A DNA stretch of 44,882 nt from Magnetococcales bacterium (GTDB lineage: Bacteria > Pseudomonadota > Magnetococcia > Magnetococcales > Magnetaquicoccaceae), in contig PDZU01000022.1 in assembly GCA_002753095.1 (NCBI GenBank), positions 1 to 44,882 on the forward strand. The letters are read 5' to 3'. Made by a program: the position numbers and the translations under genes. Below are positions 36,631-44,882 of this stretch, piece by piece; positions within the stretch are counted from its first letter, which is position 1, and every line of letters begins with the position of its first letter. The notes under the pieces are model-generated. The model saw nothing but the letters and a program-made list of their open reading frames with translations, was not told the DNA's origin and ran no database searches.

Positions 36631-38028
36631 CTACTCTTCCCGGGCCAAACCAGCTACCCGCTGGATCACCTGGCACAGTTCGCTGGCCATGACCTCGATC
36701 CGTTCCTGATTATCCCCCTCAATCATCACCCGTACCGTCGGCTCTGTCCCCGATTTGCGCACCAACAGCCGACCCGTACCGGCCATGCTGCGCTCGGCTT
36801 CGGCAATGGCCTCCTGCACCTCTGGATGGGACAAAGGATCCCGATCATTGGCCACCACCACGTTCTGCAATACCTGCGGCACAATCTCCATGCCGGTGAT
36901 CAGCTCGGAGAGCGGGCGGCGGCTGGAAGCCATCAACTCCAGAATCTTCAACGCCGACACAATACCATCACCGGTGGTATTTTTATCCAAAAAAATCATA
37001 TGGCCGGACTGTTCGCCACCCAGGTTATAGCCGCCCTGAATCATCTGCTCCAAAACATGGCGATCCCCAACACGGCTGCGGATCAACTGCAACCCCTGTT
37101 GGGCCAAAAACCGCTCCAGCCCCAGATTGGACATCACCGTGGCCACTACCCCACCACCGCGCAGGCTGCCCTCTTTCTGCATGGCCATGGCACTCATGGC
37201 CAGCACATGGTCACCGTTGAGAATACGCCCCTTCTCGTCACAGACCATCAAACGGTCCGCATCCCCATCAAAGGCTACCCCAATATCGGCCCGCACCTCC
37301 TGGACCTTGCGCTGCAACGCCTCTGGATGCAGCGCCCCAAAACCGTCATTGATGTTGTAGCCATTGGGCGCATTGCCGATGGCCACCACCTCGGCACCCA
37401 ACTCCCAAAAAACAGCCGGCGCCACCTTGTAGGAGGCCCCATGGGCACAATCTACCACCACCCGCAAGCCATCCAGGCGCAACTCTCTGGGAAAACAGTT
37501 TTTGCAAAACTCGATGTAGCGTCCACCCGCATCGTCGATAATGGTCGCCTTGCCCAACTCATGCGCCGAGGGCTGATAACGATCCAGATCATTTTCCAAC
37601 ACCAACTGCTCAATCTCACTTTCCATGCTGTCTGGCAATTTCATGCCGTTGGCACTGAAAAATTTGATCCCGTTGTCATAAAAAGGATTATGCGAAGCGG
37701 AGATCATCACCCCGGCATCGGCACGCAAGGCACGGGTCAAAAAGGCAATGGCCGGCGTGGGCAAGGATCCCACCTGAATGCAATGAATACCCATGGAGGT
37801 AAAACCAGCCCGCAAGGCAGACTCAAACAGATAGCCGGAAAGTCGGGTATCCTTGCCGATGACCACGGAGTGACGACGCTGCTGGCTGCGGTCGCGACCA
37901 CGAAAAACCACCCCCGCTGCCCGCCCCAAACGCAACACCAGTTCGGCGGTCATCGGATAGATATTCGCCCGACTGCGTACCCCGTCCGTCCCAAACAGTC
38001 TACCGTGCTCTTTTCTGGAACCGCTCAT
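36631..38028 (-). CDS. glmM: Phosphoglucosamine mutase
   Basis: Interconverts glucosamine-6-phosphate and glucosamine-1-phosphate for peptidoglycan and LPS precursors. From ATG 38028 there are 465 residues. Visible are the opening LFGTDGVR, the active-site phosphoserine in [16 protein letters not shown], the metal-binding DGDADR in [13 protein letters not shown], and the phosphate-binding [15 protein letters not shown] near the end. A GTG at 38070 would add 14 residues; neither start has an ideal ribosome site. It is downstream of ftsH-folP as in E. coli. Confidence 0.95.
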   Translation of the reverse strand: MSGSRKEHGRLFGTDGVRSRANIYPMTAELVLRLGRAAGVVFRGRDRSQQRRHSVVIGKDTRLSGYLFESALRAGFTSMGIHCIQVGSLPTPAIAFLTRALRADAGVMISASHNPFYDNGIKFFSANGMKLPDSMESEIEQLVLENDLDRYQPSAHELGKATIIDDAGGRYIEFCKNCFPRELRLDGLRVVVDCAHGASYKVAPAVFWELGAEVVAIGNAPNGYNINDGFGALHPEALQRKVQEVRADIGVAFDGDADRLMVCDEKGRILNGDHVLAMSAMAMQKEGSLRGGGVVATVMSNLGLERFLAQQGLQLIRSRVGDRHVLEQMIQGGYNLGGEQSGHMIFLDKNTTGDGIVSALKILELMASSRRPLSELITGMEIVPQVLQNVVVANDRDPLSHPEVQEAIAEAERSMAGTGRLLVRKSGTEPTVRVMIEGDNQERIEVMASELCQVIQRVAGLAREE

Positions 38029-38071
38029 CCCGACCACTTCAATACGATTGATGTAACCCCATTGAACCACC

Positions 38072-38145
38072 GAAAAAGATCACCTTTTTCAGGAGTCCCA
38101 GCGGGGAAAATCCCCCTCTGACTGAGGCCCGGAGAGTCGCTCTCC
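38072..38145 (-). other. Cluster of small hairpins between folP and glmM
   Basis: The 157-base gap holds three short inverted repeats: 38072-38078/38084-38090 (GAAAAAG and CTTTTTC, 5-base loop), 38103-38116 (four-G to four-C around AAAAT) and 38131-38136/38140-38145 (GGAGAG, TCG, CTCTCC). They may be an attenuator or processing site. None is a textbook terminator. Confidence 0.45.
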
Positions 38146-38185
38146 ACATTTCTGTCCTGTTCAACGGGCAGCGGCAAGCCACCCA

Positions 38186-39055
38186 CTACCCTTTGCACCA
38201 CTGCCGCAAACCCTGTGCCACCGCCAGCGCCTGCCGGGCACCCGCCACATCATGCACCCGCACAATGGCCGCCCCGGCACACACCCCCCAGGCAGCCAAC
38301 ACATGGCTGGCCACATCCCGCTTGTGCGGTTCGACCTCTCCGGTCAGCCATCCGGTCAGACGCTTGCGGGAAACCCCCAACAAAACGGGCACCTCCAACA
38401 CCTGCAACGCCGACAAATGGCACAACAGGGTCATGTTATGCGCATGATCCTTGCCAAAGCCGATCCCCGGATCCACCAGCAAACGACTGCGGGCAATCCC
38501 CTGCTCTTCACACCAGCGCACACGCTCCGCCAAAAACGCCACCACCTCAGCCACAACATCCTGATAGCTGGGCTCGGCCTGCATGGTAGCAGGTATCCCC
38601 TGCATATGCATCAATACAATCGGCTCCTGACGCGCAGCCAACACCTGGCGCACAAACGAGGCCTCCACCCCGCGCAGTGCGTTGACATCGTTGATCATGG
38701 TGGCACCTGCCTGCAACGCCGCCACCATCACCGCCGCCTTGCGGGTATCCACCGCCACAGGGGCCTCAACCCGAGCCACCAACGCCTCAATGACCGGAAT
38801 GACCCGATCCAACTCCTCCTGCACGGAGAGTTCTGCCGCACCGGGTCGGGTCGACTCACCCCCCACATCCAGCAAATCGGCCCCCTGGGCGACCATCTGC
38901 AACCCCTGGGCGACTGCCTGCTGCGGTGCTCCCGCCAAACCATCACCGGAAAAGGAGTCCGGCGTCACGTTGATGATGCCCATCACCCGGGGCTGGCTCA
39001 AATCCAATGACCAGCGACCACACGACAACTGCCGCGACGCAGGCGCCGCTCTCAT
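38186..39055 (-). CDS. folP: Dihydropteroate synthase
   Basis: Joins p-aminobenzoate to hydroxymethyl-dihydropterin pyrophosphate in folate synthesis and is the sulfonamide target. It has 289 residues in a TIM barrel, with [17 protein letters not shown] at the first strand, [26 protein letters not shown] and the late motif [11 protein letters not shown]. The ATG overlaps the TGA of ftsH by four bases (ATGA), which couples their translation. The order ftsH-folP-glmM is conserved in many gammaproteobacteria and alphaproteobacteria. Confidence 0.96.
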   Translation of the reverse strand: MRAAPASRQLSCGRWSLDLSQPRVMGIINVTPDSFSGDGLAGAPQQAVAQGLQMVAQGADLLDVGGESTRPGAAELSVQEELDRVIPVIEALVARVEAPVAVDTRKAAVMVAALQAGATMINDVNALRGVEASFVRQVLAARQEPIVLMHMQGIPATMQAEPSYQDVVAEVVAFLAERVRWCEEQGIARSRLLVDPGIGFGKDHAHNMTLLCHLSALQVLEVPVLLGVSRKRLTGWLTGEVEPHKRDVASHVLAAWGVCAGAAIVRVHDVAGARQALAVAQGLRQWCKG

Positions 39056-41061
39056 CCGTTTTCGCCACCACCCCCAGAAAATGGCCCACCCGGCTTCTGC
39101 CCGCCATACGGAAACTGACCGGGATGGGGCGGCGCTGGCCGCGCAGCAAAACCCTCTGCCGTGGCACCTTTGCGCGGTGCATCCCCGTTTTCCGGCGGTG
39201 TCCCCGGCTCCGCCGTCACACGCGGCTTCAACGCCTCCTCCAGCGACATTCCCTCTACCAAGCGCACTACCTCATCGGACTCCAAGGTCTCCCGATCCAG
39301 CAAAGCCTCGGCCATACGATGCAGCACCTCCATTTTGTCCACCAAGATCTGACGCGCCCGGGCATGGTTACCCTCGATGATCTCACGCACCTCCTGGTCG
39401 ATCGCCCGCGTGGTCTCCTCAGAAATGGTCTTGTGCTGGGTAATCTCCCGGCCCAGAAAAATCTCCTCTTCTTTGGCGCCATAGGTCAATGGACCCATGC
39501 GGGTGCTCATGCCATACTGGCAGACCATGTTGAAGGCAATATCGGTGGCCCGCTTGATGTCATTGCCCGCCCCGGTGGTCATCTGGCCCAAGACCAACTC
39601 TTCCGCCAGGCGCCCACCCATTAAAATGGCAATATTATCATCAAGCTGCTGCTTGGAATAGGTGTGACGATCCTCCATGGGCAACTGCATGGTCAAACCC
39701 AGAGCACGACCACGGGGGATGATGGTCACCTTGTGTACCGGATCCGTGCCGGGAATAACGCTGGCAATGATGGCATGCCCCGCCTCATGATAGGCGGTAG
39801 TGCGCCGCTCTTTCTCGGAAATCACCGCCGACTTGCGCGGCTTGCCCATCATGACCTTATCTTTGGCTGTCTCAAAGTCATTCATATCGACAGACTGCTT
39901 GTCGCTGCGGGCCGCACCCAAGGCCGCCTCATTGACCAGATTGGCCAGATCCGCCCCGGAAAAACCCGGCGTACCACGGGCGATCACCTCGGCATCCACC
40001 GCCTCGGCCAACGGCAATTTGGCCATATGTACGGTGAGAATTTGCGTCCGTCCGCGAATATCTGGATTGGGTACCGCCACCTGCCGGTCAAAACGGCCTG
40101 GGCGCAACAGCGCCGGATCCAACACATCCGGGCGGTTGGTGGCGGCCACCAAAATCACCCCTTCGTTAGACTCAAAACCATCCATCTCCACCAATAACTG
40201 GTTGAGCGTCTGCTCCCGTTCGTCGTGCCCACCACCCAAGCCCGCACCACGATGGCGTCCAACCGCATCGATTTCATCGATGAAGATGATGCAGGGGGCA
40301 TTCTTTTTGCCCTGTTCAAACATGTCCCGCACACGGGCCGCACCCACCCCGACAAACATCTCGACAAAATCAGAGCCGGAAAGGTTGAAAAAAGGCACAT
40401 TGGCCTCACCGGCAATGGCGCGGGCCAGCAACGTTTTGCCTGTCCCCGGCGGGCCGATCAACAACACACCCTTGGGAATTTTCCCCCCCAAGCGTTGAAA
40501 CTTTTGCGGACTACGCAGAAATTCGATGATCTCCTGCAACTCCTCCTTGGCTTCGTCGATTCCGGCCACATCGGCAAAGGTCACCTTGCCCTGCTGTTCC
40601 GACAACACACGGGCCTTTGACTTGCCGAAGGACATGGCTCCCCGGCCACCTCCACCCTGCATCTGGCGCATGAAGAAAATCCACACCCCGATCAACAGCA
40701 GCATCGGAAACCAGGAGATCAGGACCGTCAGCAGCAGAGGGGTCTCCTCTGGTGGACGGGCCGTGATGTTGACCTTCTTCTCCCGCAGCATGCGCATCAA
40801 GTCTGGATCCTCCGGCGTGTAGGTCGAAAAGGTGTTGCCGTCAGAAAACAGGCCGGAAAGGGTACGCCCCTGCACGGTGACATCCGTGACGCGCCCCAAC
40901 TCCAACTGGTGCAGAAAATCAGAAAAAGGAATGTGGCGATCTCGCCCGCTGGGCTGGTTGAATAAATTGAACAACATCACCAGCAACAGACCGATCACCA
41001 TCCACATGGAAAGATTTTTATAGAACCCGTTCAACCACTTCCTCCCAGGCGCCGTCGACAT
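39052..41061 (-). CDS. ftsH: ATP-dependent zinc metalloprotease FtsH
   Basis: Membrane-bound AAA+ protease that degrades unfolded and regulatory membrane proteins. From ATG 41061 it has 669 residues. Two membrane helices (about 20-37 and 107-128) flank a periplasmic domain. Next are Walker A GPPGTGKT, Walker B FIDEIDA, the SRH region [20 protein letters not shown] and the zinc site HEAGH. The C-terminus is a long Gly/Pro-rich tail ([20 protein letters not shown]). A TTG at 41070 would add three residues. A candidate promoter is at 41103-41131. Confidence 0.95.
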   Translation of the reverse strand: MSTAPGRKWLNGFYKNLSMWMVIGLLLVMLFNLFNQPSGRDRHIPFSDFLHQLELGRVTDVTVQGRTLSGLFSDGNTFSTYTPEDPDLMRMLREKKVNITARPPEETPLLLTVLISWFPMLLLIGVWIFFMRQMQGGGGRGAMSFGKSKARVLSEQQGKVTFADVAGIDEAKEELQEIIEFLRSPQKFQRLGGKIPKGVLLIGPPGTGKTLLARAIAGEANVPFFNLSGSDFVEMFVGVGAARVRDMFEQGKKNAPCIIFIDEIDAVGRHRGAGLGGGHDEREQTLNQLLVEMDGFESNEGVILVAATNRPDVLDPALLRPGRFDRQVAVPNPDIRGRTQILTVHMAKLPLAEAVDAEVIARGTPGFSGADLANLVNEAALGAARSDKQSVDMNDFETAKDKVMMGKPRKSAVISEKERRTTAYHEAGHAIIASVIPGTDPVHKVTIIPRGRALGLTMQLPMEDRHTYSKQQLDDNIAILMGGRLAEELVLGQMTTGAGNDIKRATDIAFNMVCQYGMSTRMGPLTYGAKEEEIFLGREITQHKTISEETTRAIDQEVREIIEGNHARARQILVDKMEVLHRMAEALLDRETLESDEVVRLVEGMSLEEALKPRVTAEPGTPPENGDAPRKGATAEGFAARPAPPHPGQFPYGGQKPGGPFSGGGGENG

Positions 41062-41102
41062 CCCGGCCAATGAGCAGCAAAAATAAAATTAAGACAAGCT
41101 AA

Positions 41103-41131
41103 AAGATAGGGGCATCAGCAAAAAAGTTCAA
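41103..41131 (-). promoter_or_regulatory. Candidate ftsH promoter
   Basis: On the minus strand TTGAAC (41131-41126), a 17-base spacer and TATCTT (41108-41103) sit between tilS and ftsH. Leader of about 35-40 bases. Pattern match only; -10 is imperfect. Confidence 0.4.
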
Positions 41132-41172
41132 CGGTTTCCATTGCCCACACCCTGGCCTGCATGCCTGATTTT

Positions 41173-42198
41173 TCAATTCCACCGTCCAACGGGACGACGA
41201 AAGAGCAGACGCTCCCCCTGTCGTTCGATGGACATGCCCCGCACCATCATGGACCAATGTCGCCTGCGACTGCGCAGACAGCGCAAAAAACCCGCCATGG
41301 CACGATCACTCAGCACCCCCTCCTCCTCTGCCCGCACCTGCCGCCGACAGCGCAGCAGACAGCGTTGCAGCAGCTCCTCCGGCAGCGCATACAGCGGCAA
41401 CACCGCCAGGGAGAACGCATTGCATGCAAGCGGTTGTGGATCCAACGCAGGCCACAACCTCTCCAACATCCACTCCAGAGCCTGATCCGCCTGTTGTAGA
41501 CGCAAGGCGGTATCCGCCAAGCGCTGCGGGAGAGATGGATCGGCCACCCGCTGCAGCACTGGCAACACCTCGTGGCGCAGTCGGTTGCGTCGGGCGCGCA
41601 AAGTGGTGTTGCTGGCATCTTCCCGCCACGACACCCCCTGTTCCTGCAACCAGTGACGCAGCACCGCCCGCGAAAAGGGTAACAGGGGCCGCATCAACTG
41701 CACCTCCGCTGCCAACGGGCGTTGGGTCACGATGGCCCGCAAACCATGCACGCCACTGCCACGCAATAACCGTTCCAGAATGGTTTCGGCCTGATCATCC
41801 TGATGATGGCCGGTCATGACACACCCGGCAGCCACCTGCTGCGCGGTCGTCAGCAAAAAATGATACCGGGCACAACGCGCCTGCTCGGCAAGATTTCCGG
41901 TTGGCGCCCTCTCCTGCCAGTGACCGATTGTACAGGGCAGTTGCAACCGTGCTGCCGCTGCTTGCACGAACTGGGCATCCTCGGCAGAGTTGTTGCGCAA
42001 GCCATGATCAAAATGGGCCACCTGCAACCTTTTGTGTGGTTCAACCACCGTGGCGTGCAACAGATGCAACAAAGCCATGGAGTCCGCCCCACCGGACACG
42101 GCAACCACAATCCGCTGCCATGGCTGCAACAACGGCCGGGCATGCCGACGAAAGCGCTCCAACAGGCTGGCCTTTTCTGTCACGGCAACCTCATCCAT
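41173..42198 (-). CDS. tilS: tRNA(Ile)-lysidine synthase
   Basis: Attaches lysine to C34 of the CAU-anticodon tRNA(Ile), changing both its amino acid and its codon. It has 341 residues from ATG 42198, with the PP-loop SGGADSM at 35-41 and conserved HFDHGLRNNS and GHHQDDQAETIL segments. A helical domain follows (with RNRLRHEVLP) and a short C-terminal domain. It directly follows queC and precedes ftsH, its usual partner. The earlier TTG start lacks a ribosome site; none of the starts has a clear one. Confidence 0.94.
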   Translation of the reverse strand: MDEVAVTEKASLLERFRRHARPLLQPWQRIVVAVSGGADSMALLHLLHATVVEPHKRLQVAHFDHGLRNNSAEDAQFVQAAAARLQLPCTIGHWQERAPTGNLAEQARCARYHFLLTTAQQVAAGCVMTGHHQDDQAETILERLLRGSGVHGLRAIVTQRPLAAEVQLMRPLLPFSRAVLRHWLQEQGVSWREDASNTTLRARRNRLRHEVLPVLQRVADPSLPQRLADTALRLQQADQALEWMLERLWPALDPQPLACNAFSLAVLPLYALPEELLQRCLLRCRRQVRAEEEGVLSDRAMAGFLRCLRSRRRHWSMMVRGMSIERQGERLLFRRPVGRWN

Positions 42199-42230
42199 AC
42201 CCCGACGTGCGCCGCACAACCCAGCCGGTC

Positions 42231-42905
42231 TCAACAAACATAGGGCAGCGGATCCACCTGACCTGCTTCGGCAAAGCCGCCTAAACGCAAGCGGCAGGCA
42301 TCACAGGCCCCACAGCCCCTGCCCGCCGGATCTGGATCGTAGCAACTGCGCGTCTGGGCAAAATCCACCCCCAAGGCAAGTCCTCGCCGGACGATCTCCG
42401 CCTTGGACATCTGCAGCAGCGGGGCATGCACCCGGTAGCCTCCCTCCTTGGTGGCCACATTGGCCAGTTGTTCAAAAGCGGCGATAAAGGCCGGACGGCA
42501 ATCGGGATAGCCCGAATAGTCCACGGCATTGACACCGATGAACAGATCTCTTGCTGCCATGGACTCCGCCCAAGCCAGGGCAATAGATAAAAAAACCGTA
42601 TTGCGGGCCGGAACATAAGTGACGGGAATTCCTGCCCCCACCCCTGACTTCGGCACGGCAACGCTGTCGGTCAACGCCGATCCGGCAAAAGCTTCCGCTG
42701 CCAGATCAAAAATCAAATGCTCGACAACCGGCAGGGAACGGGCCAGAGACTCTGCCGCCTGCAATTCGATGCGGTGGCGTTGGCCATAGCGAAAACTTAT
42801 GGCATGAACGGCATACCCCATGGCTTTTGCCGCATGCAGGCAGACCGCCGAATCCATGCCGCCCGACAACAAGACCACCGCCTTGGCAGCAGGCCCATCG
42901 GCCAT
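42231..42905 (-). CDS. queC: 7-cyano-7-deazaguanine synthase
   Basis: Makes preQ0 from 7-carboxy-7-deazaguanine in queuosine synthesis. It has 224 residues, with PP-loop SGGMDS at 14-19 and the C-terminal zinc site [19 protein letters not shown] supplying the four cysteines. The middle segment [20 protein letters not shown] is typical. ATG 42905 follows AGGGGATT inside the cpoB end; a GTG one codon earlier abuts the cpoB stop. It is often found in the tol-pal neighbourhood, as here. Confidence 0.95.
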   Translation of the reverse strand: MADGPAAKAVVLLSGGMDSAVCLHAAKAMGYAVHAISFRYGQRHRIELQAAESLARSLPVVEHLIFDLAAEAFAGSALTDSVAVPKSGVGAGIPVTYVPARNTVFLSIALAWAESMAARDLFIGVNAVDYSGYPDCRPAFIAAFEQLANVATKEGGYRVHAPLLQMSKAEIVRRGLALGVDFAQTRSCYDPDPAGRGCGACDACRLRLGGFAEAGQVDPLPYVC

Positions 42906-42908
42906 CAC

Positions 42909-44012
42909 TCAATCCCCTGCCAGCCGTTTGGCCCGTTTGCTTCCTGGGGGATCGGCAGGCTGTTTGCTGCTCTCACTTTTGTGGGCAGGCGCGTTTGCGG
43001 CAGCCGGTGTGCTTTTGCCGGCTCCCCCCGCATCTTTCTGCGCAATCTCTTGCAAGCGCTGCCGCGCCTGGGGAACGGCGGACGAATCTGGGTAATCATT
43101 GATCAATTTATTCAGACTGGCGCGGGCGTTGGCATAATCGCCCAATTCGTCAAAGGCATAGCCAATCTTCAACAGACTGGGTGGCACTTTGGAACTGGTT
43201 GGCCACTTGGTCAACACCTTGCCGAAGGCCATCAACGCTTCCCGGTGCTGTTTTTGCACCAGATAAAGCTCACCAATCCAGTATTGCGCATTGTCGGAAA
43301 GCGTATCGTCTGGATATTTCTCCAAAAATTTTTCGAACCCCTCCCGCGAAGCGTTGAACTGACTGCTGCGCATGAGTTGATAGGCAGCGTCATACATCGC
43401 CTGCGGCGGACCGGAAGCAACAACCGTACCGGGCTTGCTGGCCATGGCCACCTGCTGCGGCTGTCCAGCGCTGGCAGAAGGAGGCGGCGGCAAAGGCTGT
43501 TTCTGTGCTGGCTGCGCCACCTGCGGGGCAAGCGGGGCAACGGCCTGTGCCCCAGTGGTTTGTACCGGAGCGGGTTTTGTTCCTGTTTGTCCACCTGCAG
43601 CGGGTTGCACCGGCATGGTGATGCTCTGGTCGGCCTGGGCAGCGGGCATGGCCCGATCCATATCGCTTTCCACAACCGCTTTCTCTTTGATTTGTTCTTT
43701 CAGATTCTGGTTTTCATGCTGCAACACCTCCTGGGTACCACGCAGGAGGCGCATTTCCGCCTCCTGGGCTGCCAGACGGCGTTGCAGGTCGGCCAGGGCG
43801 GCCCGACTGCTCTTTTCCGTCTGTTCCACCTTGTGGTCCATATCCAGCAGCGGCTTTTCCCATTCCGGCTGGGGTTTTTCCTTGTTGCCCCCCAAACCAC
43901 CGGCACAGCCAGTCAAAGTCAAGACCAGTAAACCGGACAACGCCGCCTGCACACAACGGCGACCCGGTTGGGGCTGCAGTGCTATCGGATGAGACGTTGT
44001 CCTGGTTTTCAT
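42909..44012 (-). CDS. cpoB: Cell division coordinator CpoB (YbgF), lipoprotein-like
   Basis: CpoB links Tol-Pal activity to PBP1B during septation. It has 367 residues with a signal sequence ending LTGC (C36 would be lipidated), a coiled coil (about 55-110, QRRLAAQEAEMRLLRGTQEV), a long Pro/Ala/Gln-rich linker and three TPR units with the family motif YDAAYQLMRSSQFNASREGF followed by AQYWIGELY. E. coli CpoB is soluble, so the lipobox is a difference. AGGT precedes the ATG at 44012; 44018 is a second candidate. Downstream of pal, as usual. Confidence 0.92.
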   Translation of the reverse strand: MKTRTTSHPIALQPQPGRRCVQAALSGLLVLTLTGCAGGLGGNKEKPQPEWEKPLLDMDHKVEQTEKSSRAALADLQRRLAAQEAEMRLLRGTQEVLQHENQNLKEQIKEKAVVESDMDRAMPAAQADQSITMPVQPAAGGQTGTKPAPVQTTGAQAVAPLAPQVAQPAQKQPLPPPPSASAGQPQQVAMASKPGTVVASGPPQAMYDAAYQLMRSSQFNASREGFEKFLEKYPDDTLSDNAQYWIGELYLVQKQHREALMAFGKVLTKWPTSSKVPPSLLKIGYAFDELGDYANARASLNKLINDYPDSSAVPQARQRLQEIAQKDAGGAGKSTPAAANAPAHKSESSKQPADPPGSKRAKRLAGD

Positions 44013-44033
44013 GGTCATATACCTGTCAAGAGA

Positions 44034-44588
44034 TTAGCGCAACACCAAATCGGCGCGACGGTTTTTGCTCCAGGAGGATTCGTCATGGGAGGGCACCAAC
44101 GGCTTCTCCTTGCCGAACGAAACCGCTTTCAGACGGTTGGCCGGCATACCCTGCGAAACCAGGAACCGCACCACTGCATCGGCCCGCTGTTGACCCAACG
44201 CCAAGTTGAACTCACGGGTACCGCGCTCGTCACAGTGGCCCTCCACAGTGACCACACCAGAGGGACGATGGGCCAGGATCCAACCGGCATTGTGCGCCAG
44301 CACCTGGGCTGCCCGATCGTTGACCAAAGCCGAATTGTATTCGAAATAGATCCGATGCTCTGGCTCTACATTGACATCATAGCGATAACCACCGGCCCCG
44401 CCACCACCACGGGAAGGATCGTTCAGATTGGCCGACGTACCACCCAACCGACCAACACCTCTGCCATCTCTGCCCGCCGCTGCATCAGCTCCCGCCTGAT
44501 CTCCCTCACCGGCCTTCTGCGTGGAACCGCATCCGGCCAAAAGACCCAACGACAACAGTGCCACCGTCAACAATCCGACTCGTTTCAT
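44034..44588 (-). CDS. pal: Peptidoglycan-associated lipoprotein Pal
   Basis: Outer-membrane lipoprotein that binds peptidoglycan and TolB. It has 184 residues with signal peptide and lipobox LAGC (C20), a Gly-rich linker, and an OmpA-like domain with IYFEYNSALVNDRAAQVL, VEGHCDERGTREFNLALGQQRA and the terminal NRRADLVL. GAGAGG precedes the ATG. Expressed with tolB (41 bases upstream) and cpoB. Confidence 0.96.
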   Translation of the reverse strand: MKRVGLLTVALLSLGLLAGCGSTQKAGEGDQAGADAAAGRDGRGVGRLGGTSANLNDPSRGGGGAGGYRYDVNVEPEHRIYFEYNSALVNDRAAQVLAHNAGWILAHRPSGVVTVEGHCDERGTREFNLALGQQRADAVVRFLVSQGMPANRLKAVSFGKEKPLVPSHDESSWSKNRRADLVLR

Positions 44589-44629
44589 GGAAAACCTCTC
44601 AATTGAATAGAAATCAAAACCAAAGGCAC

Positions 44630-44882
44630 CTATTTGATCAGCGGCGACCAGGAAGGATCAGACGCTTCCGAATCGCCCCCAACAGGCACCAGCCTTTCAT
44701 TGTAGCCTGTTAAATCAATACTGTAAAGCTGCGAACGACTGCCATTATGGCGCGAAAAGAGGATAACTCGACCATTTGGCGACCATGTGGGGGACTCATC
44801 CATCCAGGAATCGGTCAACACCCGCATATTTTTGCCATCCGGGGTAATGACAGCAATACGGAACCGCCCCCCCCCCCGCCGC
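44630..44882 (-). CDS. tolB: Tol-Pal system protein TolB, C-terminal part only
   Basis: Only the last part of the gene is inside the window and the start lies beyond the end. The translated piece reads RIAVITPDGKNMRVLTD, then WMDESPTWSPNGRVILFSR and finally SDPSWSPL, two blades of the TolB beta-propeller ending at the standard C-terminus. TolB is periplasmic and shuttles between TolA and Pal. An 11-base run of C (44867-44877) interrupts the predicted frame near the edge, encoding a Gly run; this may be a real repeat or a sequencing or assembly error. Confidence 0.88.
   Translation of the reverse strand, partial: RRGGGRFRIAVITPDGKNMRVLTDSWMDESPTWSPNGRVILFSRHNGSRSQLYSIDLTGYNERLVPVGGDSEASDPSWSPLIK

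Noticed and set aside
36826-38121. A 431-residue frame antisense to glmM
   Set aside because: glmM is unmistakable on the other strand; the antisense frame has a His/Thr/Gln-rich shadow composition.

Overview
The window reads as chromosomal DNA of a Gram-negative, outer-membrane proteobacterium. It carries tolB-pal-cpoB, an alphaproteobacterial-style SspB, a tilS-ftsH-folP-glmM block, a yicC-gmk-rpoZ-RSH block and thrS-infC-rpmI-rplT-pheS. An Alphaproteobacteria- or Magnetococcia-like lineage is my guess from gene order and from the CZB chemosensory proteins. The sequence contains no marker that proves it. Most genes are housekeeping, with three accessory pockets.

Layout. Positions 1-3.3 kb hold two divergent glycan-type genes, a methyltransferase-glycosyltransferase fusion and a CgeB-like glycosyltransferase. 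Positions 3.4-8.3 kb hold two paralogous membrane-anchored STAND-type ATPases, divergent from a secreted protein of unknown role. Then come a PolB-like 3'-5' exonuclease and sspB (8.3-9.7 kb), a long structured repeat (9.75-10.18 kb), and radA, cvpA and purF (10.2-13.6 kb). Directly behind purF sits a two-gene cassette of an ABC-type ATPase and a putative PD-(D/E)XK nuclease (13.6-15.7 kb), which looks like a defence module. Positions 15.7-25.3 kb hold a NIT-HAMP-MCP-CZB chemoreceptor, serA, thiD, a Sel1-repeat protein, a small membrane protein, a CheW with a CZB domain inserted in it, an L,D-transpeptidase and a small secreted protein. Positions 25.4-30.6 kb hold ridA, a monofunctional-looking (p)ppGpp synthetase, rpoZ, gmk, yicC and a ferredoxin. 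The rest, all on the minus strand, is argC, a second copy of the structured repeat, pheS-rplT-rpmI-infC-thrS, glmM-folP-ftsH, tilS-queC, and cpoB-pal-tolB running off the end.

The strongest unexplained signal is the pair of roughly 420-430 bp intergenic elements at 9752-10184 and 31771-32187. They are two copies of one architecture of about nine stacked hairpins. Several stems differ in sequence between copies while pairing is kept by compensatory changes. Both copies lie between co-directional genes in the same orientation relative to transcription. The second best candidates are the ATPase-nuclease cassette behind purF and the paralogous membrane STAND ATPases. Smaller points include an infC that appears to start with ATC, an RSH protein that has lost every hydrolase metal ligand I could align but keeps an RXKD synthetase, a pheS without an adjacent pheT, and an SspB with a duplicated ClpX-binding-like tail motif.

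Limits: functions come from motif reading without database searches. Promoter and operator calls are pattern matches only. Positions 1-208 hold no gene I can support.
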